A stretch of 64,000 nucleotides of DNA from an uncultured Maribacter sp. (GTDB taxonomy: Bacteria > Bacteroidota > Bacteroidia > Flavobacteriales > Flavobacteriaceae), in the NCBI RefSeq assembly GCF_947500985.1, contig NZ_CANMTX010000002.1, forward strand, positions 124,001 through 188,000, written 5' to 3'. Position 1 is the first letter of the stretch. The number at the start of each line of letters is the position of its first letter. The notes beneath the pieces are model-generated. The model did not search any database, was not told the origin of the DNA, and worked only from the letters and a program-made list of their open reading frames with translations. Positions 46,333 through 61,300 of this stretch are shown in pieces. The translations under genes were made by a program, and so were the position numbers.

Positions 46333-49300
46333 ATGACCAGACTTACTCAATTTTTAGATTTTACCAAACACATTTCTCTTATGGGAAAACATTACTCAAA
46401 ATGTTTATTTTTCATTTTATTCTTGGCACTAGGTTTACAAACTGCCGTTTCTCAAGTTAAAAATGATTTCGACGTTCGTTACGAAGCAGATATTCGAGGT
46501 GAACTTACTTTTATTGCCAACAATATTGTTAATAGACAGGTTGCTGAACGTACCGAGCGACAATGGGTTTTTAGAAATGGTAGATGGAGAAGAGAAAACG
46601 TTACTATACCAGCAGTTTCTCCTAACGAACCGCTTAACGATACAGGAAGTTCTTCTGATTTTAATGATAATTACGACATGCAATATATTGATGTCGATAG
46701 TGATAGTAGTACGTTTAGTTCAAGTAGTGCTAACTTAGAAATACCCGATGTTGATTGTTCTTTAGTGCGTTATGCAGGTTTGTATTGGTCAGCCGTATAC
46801 GTAAATTCAGATAGAAGTAATATTGATGATATTAAGTTTCGAACGCCAGGTGGTGCATACCAAGATATCACGGCAGACGAGATAATTTTTGATGGTGATG
46901 GTGATGTAGATTTTGGTTATTACAGTCCCTATGCCGCATACAAAGATGTAACTTCTATTGTATCAGGATTGGCAAATCCTAATGGAGATTACTTTGTTGC
47001 AAACGTTAGGGCAAGTACAGGTAATAATATCTCAGGTGGTATTTCTGGAGGATGGAAAATGGTAATTGTTTATGAAAATCCAAACCTACCTGGAGACAAA
47101 TTTATAACCACTTTTGATGGTTATGCAGGGGTTAAATCTGGAGAGAGTATTGATATTCCTGTAAACGGATTTACAACTTTACCGGCACCTTTTCCGGTTT
47201 ATGCAAATATGGGAGTAGGTGCTTTAGAAGGTGATAACAGAATTACAGGAGATGCCTTGGCAATTAATGCCAATGGGTCTTTTACAACATTATCAAATGG
47301 AGAAAATCCAGATAATAATTTTTTTAACTCAAGTATTACTCAGTTTGATAATCAATATACAAATAGAAACCCAAATAGTATAAATACTTTAGGTTGGGAT
47401 GTTGACCTCTTTGAAATACCTAATGGTGGTGCTAGTAACACTATAATTCCTAATGGAGCTAATAGTGCCATTTTAAGAGCGAGTTCTTCACAAGATAAAT
47501 ATGATATTTTCTTTACTTCTTTTGATGTAGATATTATTGCTCCGAATATTGTTTTGGAGAAAAGAGTACAAACACCAGGTGGTGTAGATATTACAGGTCA
47601 AGGAGTAAACTTAGGTCAGACATTAGATTATGTTTTAACCTTCGAGAATATTGGTAATGACGATGGTGTAAATTATACTATTAGAGATGTGTTGCCAGTA
47701 AACGTTTCTCCACCAGATGGTAGAAGCTTTTTTAATGATACAGATTTTACATTTCCTGCTCAAATATGTACTGGCACACCAAGAACCTGTTACGAGATAA
47801 CATATACATACGATCCAGCAACAAGAGAAATTGTTTTCAACATACCAGATGTTTATGTTGAAGATGAAGATGGCGAGTATTCTATAATTTTTAGAGTTCA
47901 GGTAGCCGAAAATTGTTTTGATTTCATTGATGCTTGTTCAGATTTAATTGAAAACTTAGCGTATAGTTCGTACAGGGGAGAAAATAACTCTGCACAGGTT
48001 ACAGATGACCCGAGTGTTACTGATTTTAATACTTGTGGTTTTGTTATTCCTGGAGCGACAAACTTCCTTTTAGATGACCTTTCTGATTGTAACTTTGAGA
48101 GAACTATAGAACTTTGTGGTGCTAGCGCTATTTTAAATGCGGGCGACGGGTTTGATTCATATGTTTGGTATCGCGATACAAACAGTAATGGAGAAATCGA
48201 TGCAACCGATATTGAAATCAATGATGGTGACCCAGATAATGATGCAAGCACCCAGGTTGTAACCCTTGTTGGACAGTATATAGTAGATAAAATAGTTGCT
48301 GACCCTTGTAAAGGATTTAAAGAGATTATTACTGTAGAACCATTTGGTTCTGGTAATTTACCCAACCCGGTTACAGAGTATTTTAATGAAGTAAATGGCG
48401 ATACCGACCCAAGCAATGATATCCCTGGAGAGATTGTTTTTTGTAGTGATGATAGCTCTTTTTTACCAAAAATATTCTTGTGTGGTATTAACGATTCACA
48501 ACCATTAGCAGTAAATATTGTTGATGCACAAAGCGTGTCTTGGGAACGTTTGGTTGAAGGTAGTTGTGGTGTCGATGTTGGTGAAGATTGTGCCAACAGA
48601 GCACTTACATGTACATGGACAGAAGTCGGTACAGGTAGTAACTATTTATTAAATGCACCAGGCGAATACAGGCTTTCCGTTATTTATCAAAATGGTTGTA
48701 CAAGTCGATTTTTCTTTAAAGGATTTCAGAACAATTTAGATATAAAATTTAATAATAGAGATATTGTTTGTGATACCGATGGTAACATTACCATTACAAA
48801 TCTTGGAAGTGGATATGGATATCAATTGGTAGATAACGATACCAATGCTACTATCGTTCCATTTAGTGCAAACAACGGACCTAGTTTTGATTTTGCTTCT
48901 GGTGAAAATGGTTCTTATAGAGTTGAGGTCACTCAACTTGATACAAACGGCGACCCTATACAAGATGCCTGTATCTTTACTACACCGGTAATTGGTATTA
49001 GAGAAAGAGCTATAACTTATGATGTAAGTGTAACTCCAGAAACGTGTTTCAATTTAGGTACTGTTACGCTACAGATTACTGATGCTGATCCACCATATGC
49101 TTTTGAACTTAGAAGAGATGATGGTACAAATAGCGGATTAGGAACTTTAATAGACAGCCAAAATGGTCATGCAGATAATAATTATTCTTTTACAGATGTA
49201 AGTGCTGGTGACTATATCGCTTATATTTCTACAGATGATGGTTGTTCTTATAGCGAAGAAGTTACTGTTTTAGATGAAAACGATTTAGAACTTACCGCTA

Positions 49301-52300
49301 GTGTAGATCAGCATATTACTTGTGAAGATGGTGTTATTTCAATGGATGCCGACGGTGGCAACCCAGATTACTCTTATGTTGTTTGGAGCTATGTAGATGA
49401 AGGTGGAACAACTGTTACTTCTTATGCAGATTTTGCTGATATTCCTGCAACGAACTTTCAAACAGAAACTACTTTTAATGTTTCTGGTGCTGGTGATTAT
49501 ATCTTTTTAGTATTAGATAGAACGGGTTGTTATGTAGAATCTAATACAGTTACGATTGAATATCACCCAACTGCAGATTTCGACCCAACAACGGTAACAG
49601 ATGTGCTTTGTTTTGGCGAAACTACAGGTAGAATTCAGTATAATATTACAAATACTAATGGCTATACTTTAGATTTTGCATTATTCGACGACACTGATCA
49701 ACCATTAGCAAACAATAGCACGGGTAGTTTTCCAAATTTAGCTGAGGGTGATTATAGCGTTACAATTACGCAAACAAGAGGTACTGCAACATGTATTTCT
49801 GAAGAAACATTTACCATTAATGCACCAACAGCTGCAATTAGTGGCGATGCTGTTTTGGTTCAAGATTATACCTGTTTACAAGAAGGTATTATAGAAGCTC
49901 AAAATGTGGCTGGTGGTACCGCACGGTATTCATATAGTATTGATGGAATTAACTTTATTCCCGATACAACAGCAAACGCAAACCGCTTTGAAAATCTTAC
50001 AGATGGTACTTATACCATTACCATAAGAGATGCTAGCAACTGTACTTTTGTTACAAACCAAATAGTAATTGACAGACCAAATCCACCAACAGATTTAACT
50101 ATTGTGGAGTCTCAAATTACATGTCCTACCGGAACATCTAACTTAACGTTAAACGCAATTAATGGTGCTGCACCATATGTATATACAATTACAACACCTT
50201 CTGCTCTTAGTCCAACAAGCACTTCAGGAAATGAGGCTGTTTTTGAAGGTTTGGCTCCTGACACTTATACTGTAAGAGTTACTGATGCCGATGGTTGCTT
50301 TTATGAAGAAAATTATACGATAAACGCGATTAATCCAATATCGGCTAGTGGGCAAACTACACAACCAATTAGTTGTTTTGGTGCTGCAGATGGCGTTATC
50401 CGTTTTAATGTAAATTTTCAATCAGGTCAAAACTTTACATACGCAATTACAGGTCCTACAGGAGTTGTTAGAACCGGGGGTACTGAAGCTTTAATTGATA
50501 ATATCGACAATTTAGCGGTCGGTGTTTATACAATAGAAATTGTAGACACTGATACCAATTGTACATATACTGCTACTCACGAATTAGAAGGTCCGGCTTC
50601 GGCATTGACAATTTCTAGTTTAATAGAAACACAACCTAGTTGTACATCAGCAGGTAGTGTAAGTGTTCTTGTTACAGGCGGATGGGGAAGTTATGTTTAT
50701 GAACTTAATAATCCTGATGCTACTGTATTTGGTTCTAATACTACAGGGGCTTTTAATGGATTATCACAATCAGGAACTTATAATGGTACAATTACCGATG
50801 CTAACAATTGTAGCATTCCTTTTACTTTCGATTTAGATCCGGCAACGGCACCAGTTTTAATGATTACACCAAATCAAGATTGTTTTGATGATGCTGTATT
50901 ATTAACCTTGACGGCTAATGTTTCTTCTGGCGGCGATGGTACTTTTGAATATAGCTTAAATGGTGGTGCATTTAGCAGTACCAGTGTATTCCCTGGATTA
51001 TCAGCAGGAACATATACTATTGATGTTAGAGATGGCAATAATTGTACAGGTACAGAAAGTATTACTGTAAATCCAGCTTTAACGGTAAATGCAAGCGCAA
51101 GTGATATTACTGCTTGTGGTACCGACACTGATATTACTATTGTTGGTGCTGGCGGAGATGGAAATTATGTCTACGCTGCAGTTGCTGATGGGGTTACACC
51201 AACCGCTGGTGATTTCGACGCAAGTAATACAGTAACGGTTACCGGCGCAGGTGATTATGATGTTTACATTAGAGATAATAGTGGAAATGCTAATTTCTGT
51301 GAATCTAATTTTGACATAACTATTGACCAAGATGATCCATTAGCATTGACTATTTCTAATACTGACATACTTTGTAGTGGTGAAAACCAAGCTACTTTGA
51401 CGATAGTTGCTTCTGGTGGCGAGGCACCATATACATATAGTATTAATAATGGTGCAAATTATCAGACTCTGAATACATTTAACAATCTTGGTGCAGGTTC
51501 ATACAATATTAGGGTTAGAGATGTAAATAATTGTGATGTTAGCCAGGCATATACTATTTCTGAGCCATTTACACTTTCTGCATCTGCTGCGGTTACACAA
51601 TTAGTAGAGTGTAATCCAACAGATGGTGCTGAAGTTAGAGTAACAAATGCTCAAGGCGGCACTTCTCCATATACCTATAGTTTTGATGGTGGTAGTACGT
51701 ATGGTACTAATGCAATAGGGTTTCTGTTAGCCGGTACGCATACTATTTATATTCAAGATGCTAATGATTGTACATTTCCGATGAGTGTTACAATCAATCA
51801 AGCACCAACTCCACCAAATGTAGTGTTGACTCCAGAAGTTGATTACTCATGTGACGGAACAGGGATTGTAACGATAACACCAGATAATCCAAATTTAGAT
51901 TATACATATAATCTAAACGGAACTGTAAATACACCTGCAGATTCTAATGTTTTCACTAATGTACCTGTAGGTACTCATACAATAACTGTTGATTACATTA
52001 GTAGCACGCCTCCTGCAAGAAGTGAATTAATGCGTGAAGATTTCGGAACAGGACCAAATGTTTCTATTCCTCAAATTGACACAACGTATTATTGCTATGA
52101 ATCTCAAGATGCATCATTAGGTACTTGTTCAGATACAAATTTAAATATTAACGATTTACAATATAGTGTTACAAGTAGAATTGTTGCTCCTTTTGGTACA
52201 TGGGTAAGTCCAGTAGATAATTCAGGTAATCCAAATGGCAGATACTTAGCGGTAAATGTTGGTGATCCTGGGGTTAACACAATAGTATATAGCAAAACAA

Positions 52301-55300
52301 ACATAGAGATTATACCTAATAGAGATGTTGAGGTAGATCTAGATGTTATTAACTTAGTTAGACAAGGATCAGGATTAATTAGACCAAATATTTTGGTAGA
52401 AATTGTTGACCCTTTAGGTAATATTATCGATAGTGGTACAACTGGTCTAATTGATGAAAATACAGGAGTTAATGATTGGAGAAATATCAACATTCCACCT
52501 TTAAATCCTGGTGCAAATAGCACAATTGACATTGTTATTAGAACTATAGCAACGGGAACAAATGGTAATGATGTGGCTATTGATAATATTAAAGCTTTTC
52601 AAAGTCCAGAACAATGTTCTCAAACTGTTTCCATAGATGTAACAGTTGATGCTGGTAATGCTTTCGAAGCAGCAGTGCTTTCTTCTAAAGATTTGGATTG
52701 TAATGCAGATAACTCTGGTTCGATAACTTTTGAGGTAGCTAATTATGGTGCAAGCGGATTCGAATACAGTTTAGATAATTTTACAAGTATTTTAGGTAGT
52801 ACTACGGTATCACCACAAACTATATCTGGACTTGCAGCTGGCAGTTATAGAGTTTATGTTAGAGAAGCAGGTAGTACTTTACCAGGTTGTATAACATTTT
52901 TCGATGAAACTATTGAAGAACCAACATTGGTTGTTGCTGATGCAGATCTTACACAAGATTTTACATGTAACAATGGTGGTGCAGAAATTACGGGTAGTGC
53001 AACTGGTGGTACTCCAGGCTATACGTATCAATTAGAAGAAGATATTCTTGGTATTGTTACTGCGTACCAAACCAATACCATTTTTAACGGATTGCCTGCA
53101 GGTACGTATTATGTTCGTGCTAGAGATGCAAATGGTTGTATAGACGTAAGCGATACCCCAATTGTAGTTATAGCACCAGAAACACCAATTTTTACTTTAC
53201 AGGAAACAACGTGTTACAGTGGTAGTAATGATGCAACTATTGTTGTAGAAGTTACTGCAGGAAATGGTGATTACCAATTTAGAATCAATGGTGGTTCTTA
53301 TGTAACCCCAGCTCCAATAGATGCTACAACGTATACGTTCACGGGACTTTCAAATGGCACATATACTATAGAAGTTACAGATGCTTTTGGTTGTGATGCT
53401 GCGGCTCAAACCATAACTATCGAACAACAAGTAACGGTTAGCGCAAGTGCAAGTACAATAACTGCTTGTGGTACCGATAGTGAAATAAATATTACCGCTG
53501 CTGGTGGTGACGGTAATTATGTTTACGCGGTAGTTGCCGATGGTGCAACTCCTTCAGCTGGTGACTATGCAGCAACCAATCCGGTTACTGTTACGGGCGC
53601 TGGAGATTACGATGTTTATGTTTTAGACAATAATGGAGGCGTAGATGCGTGTCCTGCAATGTATGATATTAATATTGCTCAAGATGCTCCTGTAGCAGCA
53701 ACACTAACTGTTGTTGATGTTACTTGTTTTGGTGGTAATAACGGTAGTATTTCTTTAGCACCAAGTGGTGGTGAAGCACCATATACTTATAGTGTTGATG
53801 GTGGAACTACTTTTGGTTCTGTTAGCTTATTCAATAATCTAACGGCTGGTACGTATGATGTTCGAGTTAGAGATGTAAACGATTGTGAAGTTACATTATC
53901 TGTTGATGTAGATGAGGTACCTGAAATAGTAGCAGAAAGTCTACAAACAGAAGATTATACATGTAATCAATTAGCAGAAATTACGGTTGGTAGCATAACA
54001 CCTACAACGGGTGGTTCTGGTTCTTATCAATATAGCTTAAATGGTGGTACTTGGACAGCGGCAACTGCTGGCGGAACAGTATTCACTGGCTTGTCTGATG
54101 GTACATTTACCGTTCAAGTTAGAGATGCAAATAATATTGCATGTGTAATAAGCCTTCCAAATATCATTATTGCACCTTTACCAACAGCACCTTTATTAAG
54201 TAGTTCTGTTGATTACAGTTGTGATGGAACAGGAATAATTACAATACTTCCAAATGATGCATCGTATGCATACAGCATTGATGGTAATACGCCTCAAATT
54301 GGTAATAATGTATTTAACAATGTATTAGTTGGTCAACATACTGTTACTGTAGACTATGGTAGTGATTGTATAACGGATATTATTGTAGATGTTCAAGATG
54401 GTAATGCTTTTGAAGCTGCAATTTTATCTTATGAAGATTTAGATTGTAATGCAGATGGTTCTGGTACCATAACTTTTGAAGTTGAGAATTTTGGAGCAGG
54501 TGGTTATGAGTATAGCTATGATAGTGCTTTTGTAACTATTGAAGGTAGCGATACGGCTGCAACGCATCAAATAACAGGTTTAGCTGCCGGCACTTATACT
54601 ATCTATGTTAGAGATGTTGACAACCCTATTACCGGTTGTACTGAAATGTTGACACAGACAATTAATGAACCTGCAGTTTTAGCGGTTTCTAATACACCGA
54701 CACAACCTACATGTATAGATGATGGTGCTGTAGATATTACGGTTACAGGTGGTACTGCTGCATATTCTTATGTAATTCAATTACCAGATGCTTCGTTAAC
54801 ACCAGCACAAAACACAGGAATATTTACTGGTCTTGATCAAATAGGTTTACATACTATAACTGTTACCGATGCAAACGGATGTACAGATACGGATACTTTT
54901 ACATTAACAGCACCTGTTGCTCCTGTGGCAAGTATTTTACCAAGTTCAGATGTGTGTTTTGATTCTTCTGTAGCTGGCTCTGCAACTATTGAAGTTGGTG
55001 CAACTGGTGGTGTGGCTCCTTATACCTACAGGTTAGGTACGGGTACATTTGTAACTGATAATACGTTTGCAAGTCTTACACCAGGTAGTTACACTTTTGA
55101 AATTAGAGATGCTAACGGTTGTACAGATACCGTAGTATTTGATATTGAACCTCAACTAACCGCAACACTTACGTTAAATAAGGACTTAGATTGTACGATA
55201 TCACCAGAGGCAACTATGAACTTAGTAACCAATGGTGGTTATGCTCCTTACACATATGAATTAGATGTTAATGGTGGTGGCTATGCTGCTTTTACAGGAA

Positions 55301-58300
55301 CATTCCCGTATTCAACTTCAATAGTTGGTACCTATAGATTTAGAGTAACAGATGACCAAGGTTGTACAGCTGTTTCTAATTTGGTTACGGTTACCGCAAC
55401 GGTGAATCCTATTGCAACGGAAACAATTACCAATCCTACTTGTTTTGGTGACACTAACGGGATTGTTGAAATTAACGTTGATCCTAATTTTGGATCTTCG
55501 CCATATGAAATTAGTTTTGAAGGTAGTGCTTTTACAAGCCAAAGAGTATACACAGGTTTAGTTGCCGGCACATATAATTATATTGTTAGGGATTCTAAAG
55601 AATGTATTTATAATGGCAGTGCAACTGTTGTTGATCCTGTATTGTTTGATGCGAATGTTGTAGCTACAGATGTTAGTTGTGGTCCTTCTGGTGATATACC
55701 AGGTAGTATTGAAATTACGATTACAAGTGGTGGTGAGCCGAACTTTACATATACACTTTATGACAATTTAAATAATTTAGCTGCAACTACAAGTCCAAAC
55801 CCTGTAGTGAATACCACGGCAACAGTCGTTGATTTTGATGGTTTGGCTTTCGGAGATTACTACGTTCGTGTTTTAGATGCCAATGGTTGTGAATATTATG
55901 AAAACCCGGTACGTGTGCTTTCTAGTCCATATTTATCGGTTGATCCTGTTTTATTGCCTGTTAGTTGTATTACGGGAGGAACAGCTGAACTTACCGCAAG
56001 TGGTGGTTCCGGTAATTATGACTTTACAATTTATGGTGCAGGTACTCCTCCAGATGCTGAGGCTGCAGGTGCCACTGCTGATGAGGAGGTAGCTACGTAT
56101 AACGGACTTAACCCGGGTTCTAGTTATGTTTTTCAAGTGATTGATGCAACAACAGGATGTTCAAGTTTCGTTGAGGTAGATATTCCTAATCTTTCAACTA
56201 TTGATGTAGTTCCAACACCAACCGTAACAGATGTCGCTTGTTTTGGTGATACAAATGGGTCAATTGCTTTTCAATTTGAGGGTTATGATACTTCAGTGAC
56301 TACCATTAATTATGAATTAAGGGAAAGTATTAGCAATACACCTTTAGGTGGTACATATTCAGGTAGCGTTACAGGTCCAAACGGTCCTGGTCCAACAGCT
56401 ACTGAAACAATTTCAAATATTCCTCCAGGAGACTATGTATTATTCTTCCAAGAAGCAGCCACTCCTGAGTGTACAAATACTTTTGAGTTCAGAATATTAG
56501 AGCCTAACCCTGTTACATTGACTTTGGCAGACCAAAATAATGGCTACTGTTCAGAAGATGCTAACGTGACTGTTATTGCAGGTGGTGGTAATGGTTCGTA
56601 CACATATGCTTATGTACCAGATGGTGTTTCTCCGGTAGCTGGCGATTATGGTACTAATAATTATGCCGAATTAGATCCTTCTACAAATACAGAATGGGAT
56701 ATTTATGTAATGGATGGAAATGGTTGTTCTACAGCCTTACCATTGGATGTTACTATTGCAGATGATCCAACCCCAGCTATTTCTGGATTGGTTATTAACC
56801 AATGTACTGCTGATGAGGGAGATTTTATAATAGAAATTACGTTAGACGGAGAAGGGTCTCAACCATATACACTTAGTTTAAACAGCGGTTCATACCAGTC
56901 TTCAACGTTAACGACCGCAGGTACTACACATCAATTTACTGACCTTAGTTCTGGTAATTATACTGTTCAGGTTCGTGACTTTAACGGATGTGGAAACACA
57001 ACAAACATTGAAATTTTTACTCCTGTTTCTATTTCTGCTGAGGTTGTTGCACAACCATCATGTGCAGAAGGTGACGGTGAAATCTTAATAAAAGGTTTTG
57101 GCGGCTCTACAAATTACGAATATGAATTATTTGAAGGTGGTGTAAGTGTTACCGGAACTCCAGAATCATTACCAAACTTTACAGGTTTGGATTCTGGTAC
57201 CTACACTGCATTTGTATATGATACAACTTTGGGCGGATGTAGTGCTCAAACAACTATAGAACTTGAATTGGCTACACCGGTATTATTTACTACGGTGATG
57301 ACAGATGTTACTTGTTTTGGTGATTCTGATGGTACTATTGTTGCAACGTTAGATGCATCAATGGATAACCCTGTTTATGAATATCAATTATATATAAGAA
57401 CAGCTCCATCAACATTAACTCCGGTTGGTACATCACAAACAACAGGTACTTTTACAAATTTATCTTCTGAAGATTATGTGGTTGGTGTTACTTCTGGTCG
57501 TGGTTGTGAATTAGAAGTTGACAGTCCTGTTGGAACTCCTCTACAGATAACAAATGTAACTGCTGACGTTGTTGAATTTGGTTGTACCGTTGGTAACAAT
57601 TCAAATAATGCAACGGTAACTGTAGATACGGCAGCAATAACAGGTGGTAGCAATACCTATGTTACGTATGAATTTATTGATAGTAGTTCTGCTGTTGTTC
57701 AATCGGGTACATCAAATGTGTTAACGGTTACAGACAGAACAGGCGAAACATATACAATTAATGTGTATGATGATAATGGTTGTTCAGGTAGCACAACAGC
57801 TACGGTATTACCTTATGATGAATTAATAGGAGCTACGGCAAATGTAACAACAACAGTTACTTGTGCGCCAGGTAGCGACGGAGTAATTACGGTTACGGCA
57901 ACGTCTTCTGCTAGTGATGCTACTAAATATGAATATAGTATCGATAACGGTACAACTTATGTTCCTACCAATGTGTTCGGCGGATTATCTGCAGGTAACT
58001 ATAACTTCTTAATAAGACATACAGATACGGATTGTATCATAACAGCTTCAGCTATTATTGAGGAACCAAATACATTTACAATCGATGTTGTTAAGACAAG
58101 TGATGTAATTTGTTTTGGAACGGATACTGGCGAAGTAACTTTTGAATTGGTCGATGCTACCTATAACACAGGATTCGATTGGGAAATTTTCCGTACCGAT
58201 GATACTTCTGTCGTTAGTGGTTCAGAAGCCGCAAACGGTCCTACACCAATAATTAACTTAGGTGTTGGCGAATACTATGTTTCTATTTCACAAACAGACA

Positions 58301-61300
58301 ATCCGTATTGTACCGATGTTGAATTTTTCAATATTGCAGGTCCTGATGCTGATATTACAGGAAATACGGTAGTAACAGATATTACATGTGTACCTGGAAA
58401 TGATGGTTCAATAACGATTACTGACGTTGTCGGTGGTTGGAGCGGTTATACCTATTTTGTTGATACGGTAGCACCAACATTACCAACTGATTTCGTAGCG
58501 GATGCTGCTTTCACAGGATTAGGAGCGGGTACATACCAAGCTTGGGTTCGTGATGCTGAAGGTTGTGAGCGATTAATTCAAGATAATATTGTTTTGGATG
58601 TTCCAGAACTTATTGATGCCGATTTACTTGTTACTCAAGAGAACTGTACCAATTTACAGGGAGAAGTAACGGTAAGCAATGTTATTGGCGGACAAGGAAG
58701 TAACTATACATACCAATTGGTAATGGATGGCTCTAATTTCCGAGCACCACAAAACACGCTGGTTTTCTCTGGTCTAGGTGCTGGTGAATATGAAGTAATT
58801 GTTTCAGATCAATGGGGTTGTACATTTACTACAGACCCGGTGGAATTATACGAACAGTTAAGTGCTACTACTTCAGTAGATAAAGCAATTGACTGTACAA
58901 GTATACCAGGAGGTACAATTACGATTAATGTAACGGGTGGTTCTACAAACCTTGAGTTTATAATGACACCTCCAGCAGGTGCTGCAGTAACTCAGTTGAA
59001 TGACCCAACATTTACAGGTTTGGTTGATGCTGGTACATATAGTTTCTTAGTAAGAGATTTAGATACTACAAATCCTGTTTGTGAGTACCCTGTAACACAA
59101 GAGTTAGCTCTTGCTATTCAGCCAGTATTTACAGATTCTCATATCGATATTACATGTTTTGGATCTAATGATGGTTCAATTACATTGACACAAGTGGAAA
59201 ACGGAGTAAACCCGTTAACGTTTACCATATCTCCTGTAGCAGGAACATTTAACCCAAGCAACAATACGTTTGAGGGTTTACCTCCAAATACCTATGTTGT
59301 GACTGCAACAGGAACAAATGGCTGTAGTACTGTTTCTGGTAACATTGTAATAGATGAACCTGCATTAATTTCGAATATCAATACTTCGGTAGTTGAATTC
59401 GGTTGTACTGTAGGTAATAACCCTAACAACGCTACAATTACAGTTGACGAGGCTGCCATAACCGGCGGTAGCGGTAACTATGTAATCTATGAGTTTGTAG
59501 ATAGTAGTTCTGCCGTTGTACAATCTGGTGCGTCTAACGTATTGATTGTTACAAATAGTGCAGGTGATACGTATACTATCAATGTATATGATGATAAAGG
59601 GTGTGCTGGTAGTACAACAGAAACAATACTTCCTTTTGATGAGATTACCGATGCAATTGCAGATGTAACCAATACGGTTACTTGTGCACCAGGTAATGAC
59701 GGGGAGTTGACGATAACGGTAACTTCTACCTTAAGTGACGCTACTAAATTCGAGTATAGTATCGATAATGGTGTAAACTACCAATCAATGAACGTTTTCG
59801 GCGGATTATCTGCGGGATCGTATACGATTCTAACAAGACATTTAGATACAGGGTGTATCGTTTCTGCAACACAAACTATAGATGAACCAAATACGTTTAC
59901 CATCGATATTGTAAAAACGAGTGATGTTATTTGTTTTGGAACCGATACAGGTGCTGTAAATTTTGAATTAGTTGATGCAACATACCCTGGCGGATTTACT
60001 TGGACTATTTATGATACTGAAGGCACATTAGCCAATACCGGCGATGATACAATTGTTATCTCTGGTACAGAAGCAACTACAAATGGTCCTACAGCTGACA
60101 TTAGCTTAGAAGCTGGTAGTTACTATGTTTCCATAACACAAGATAATAATCCATTCTGTACAAATACAGAAGCATTCACTATAAACGGTCCTACAGCTGA
60201 TATCAGTGGTGATACCGTTGTAACTGAAATTACCTGTAACCCAGGTGATGATGGTTCAATTACAATCATTGACGTAGTTGGTGGTTGGGGTGGCTATACA
60301 TACTATGTAGGTGTGGGTGTTCCTGCAACTGTAGATTTCGTAGCAGGTGCTACTTTCGATTCGCTTACAGCTGGAACGTACCAAGCTTGGGCTCGTGACG
60401 CTGAAGGTTGTGAAAGATTAATTCAAGATAATATTGTTCTTGATGTTCCAGACCCAATAGCGGCAATATTAGAAGTAAACATAGAGAACTGCACAAACTT
60501 ACAAGGAGAAATTGAAGTGAGTATGCCTACTGGCGGACAAGGAAGTAACTATACATACCAATTAAGATTAAATGGTACAGATTTCCGTGCACCACAAAAC
60601 ACGAGAGTATTCTCTGGTTTAGGGGCTGGTAGCTACGAAGTATTGATTACAGACCAATGGGGTTGTGACTTTACTACACTTGCTGAAGTTTTATACGAAC
60701 AAATGGATGTTTCTACGATAGTAGATAAGTCTATTGATTGTTCATCAGTACCAGGAGGTGAGATTACGGTTAATGTAACTGGTGGTTCAACAAACCTTGA
60801 GTTTGTAATGACACCACCAACAGGTGCTGCTGTAACTCAGACGAATGATCCAATCTTTACAGGTTTAGTCATTGAGGGTACATATACTTTCTTAGTAAGA
60901 GATTTAGATACTACAAACCCTGTTTGTGAGAGAATAGTAACTCAGACCTTAGATGCGCCAGTAGACCCAGTGCTATTAGATGCAACTATCGTAAACGTAA
61001 GTTGTTTCGGAGGTTCAGATGGTAGTATTAGCGCTAATATTGATCCGGCTACAAATACAAACCCTGAGTATCAATATGAATTATATGATATTGCTGATTT
61101 GGTTATTCCGATTGCGACACAGACCAATCCGTTGTTTACAGGGTTGCCAGAAGGTGATTATCAAGTAAGAGTTATTTCTAGTAGAGGTTGTGAAGACATC
61201 AAGAATGAAACTATCACAGAACCATTAGAATTAACGGTTAGTGCAGTGGCAACAGCGTTTAACTGTTCGGCAGATAATAGTGTTAATACCGCAACGATAA

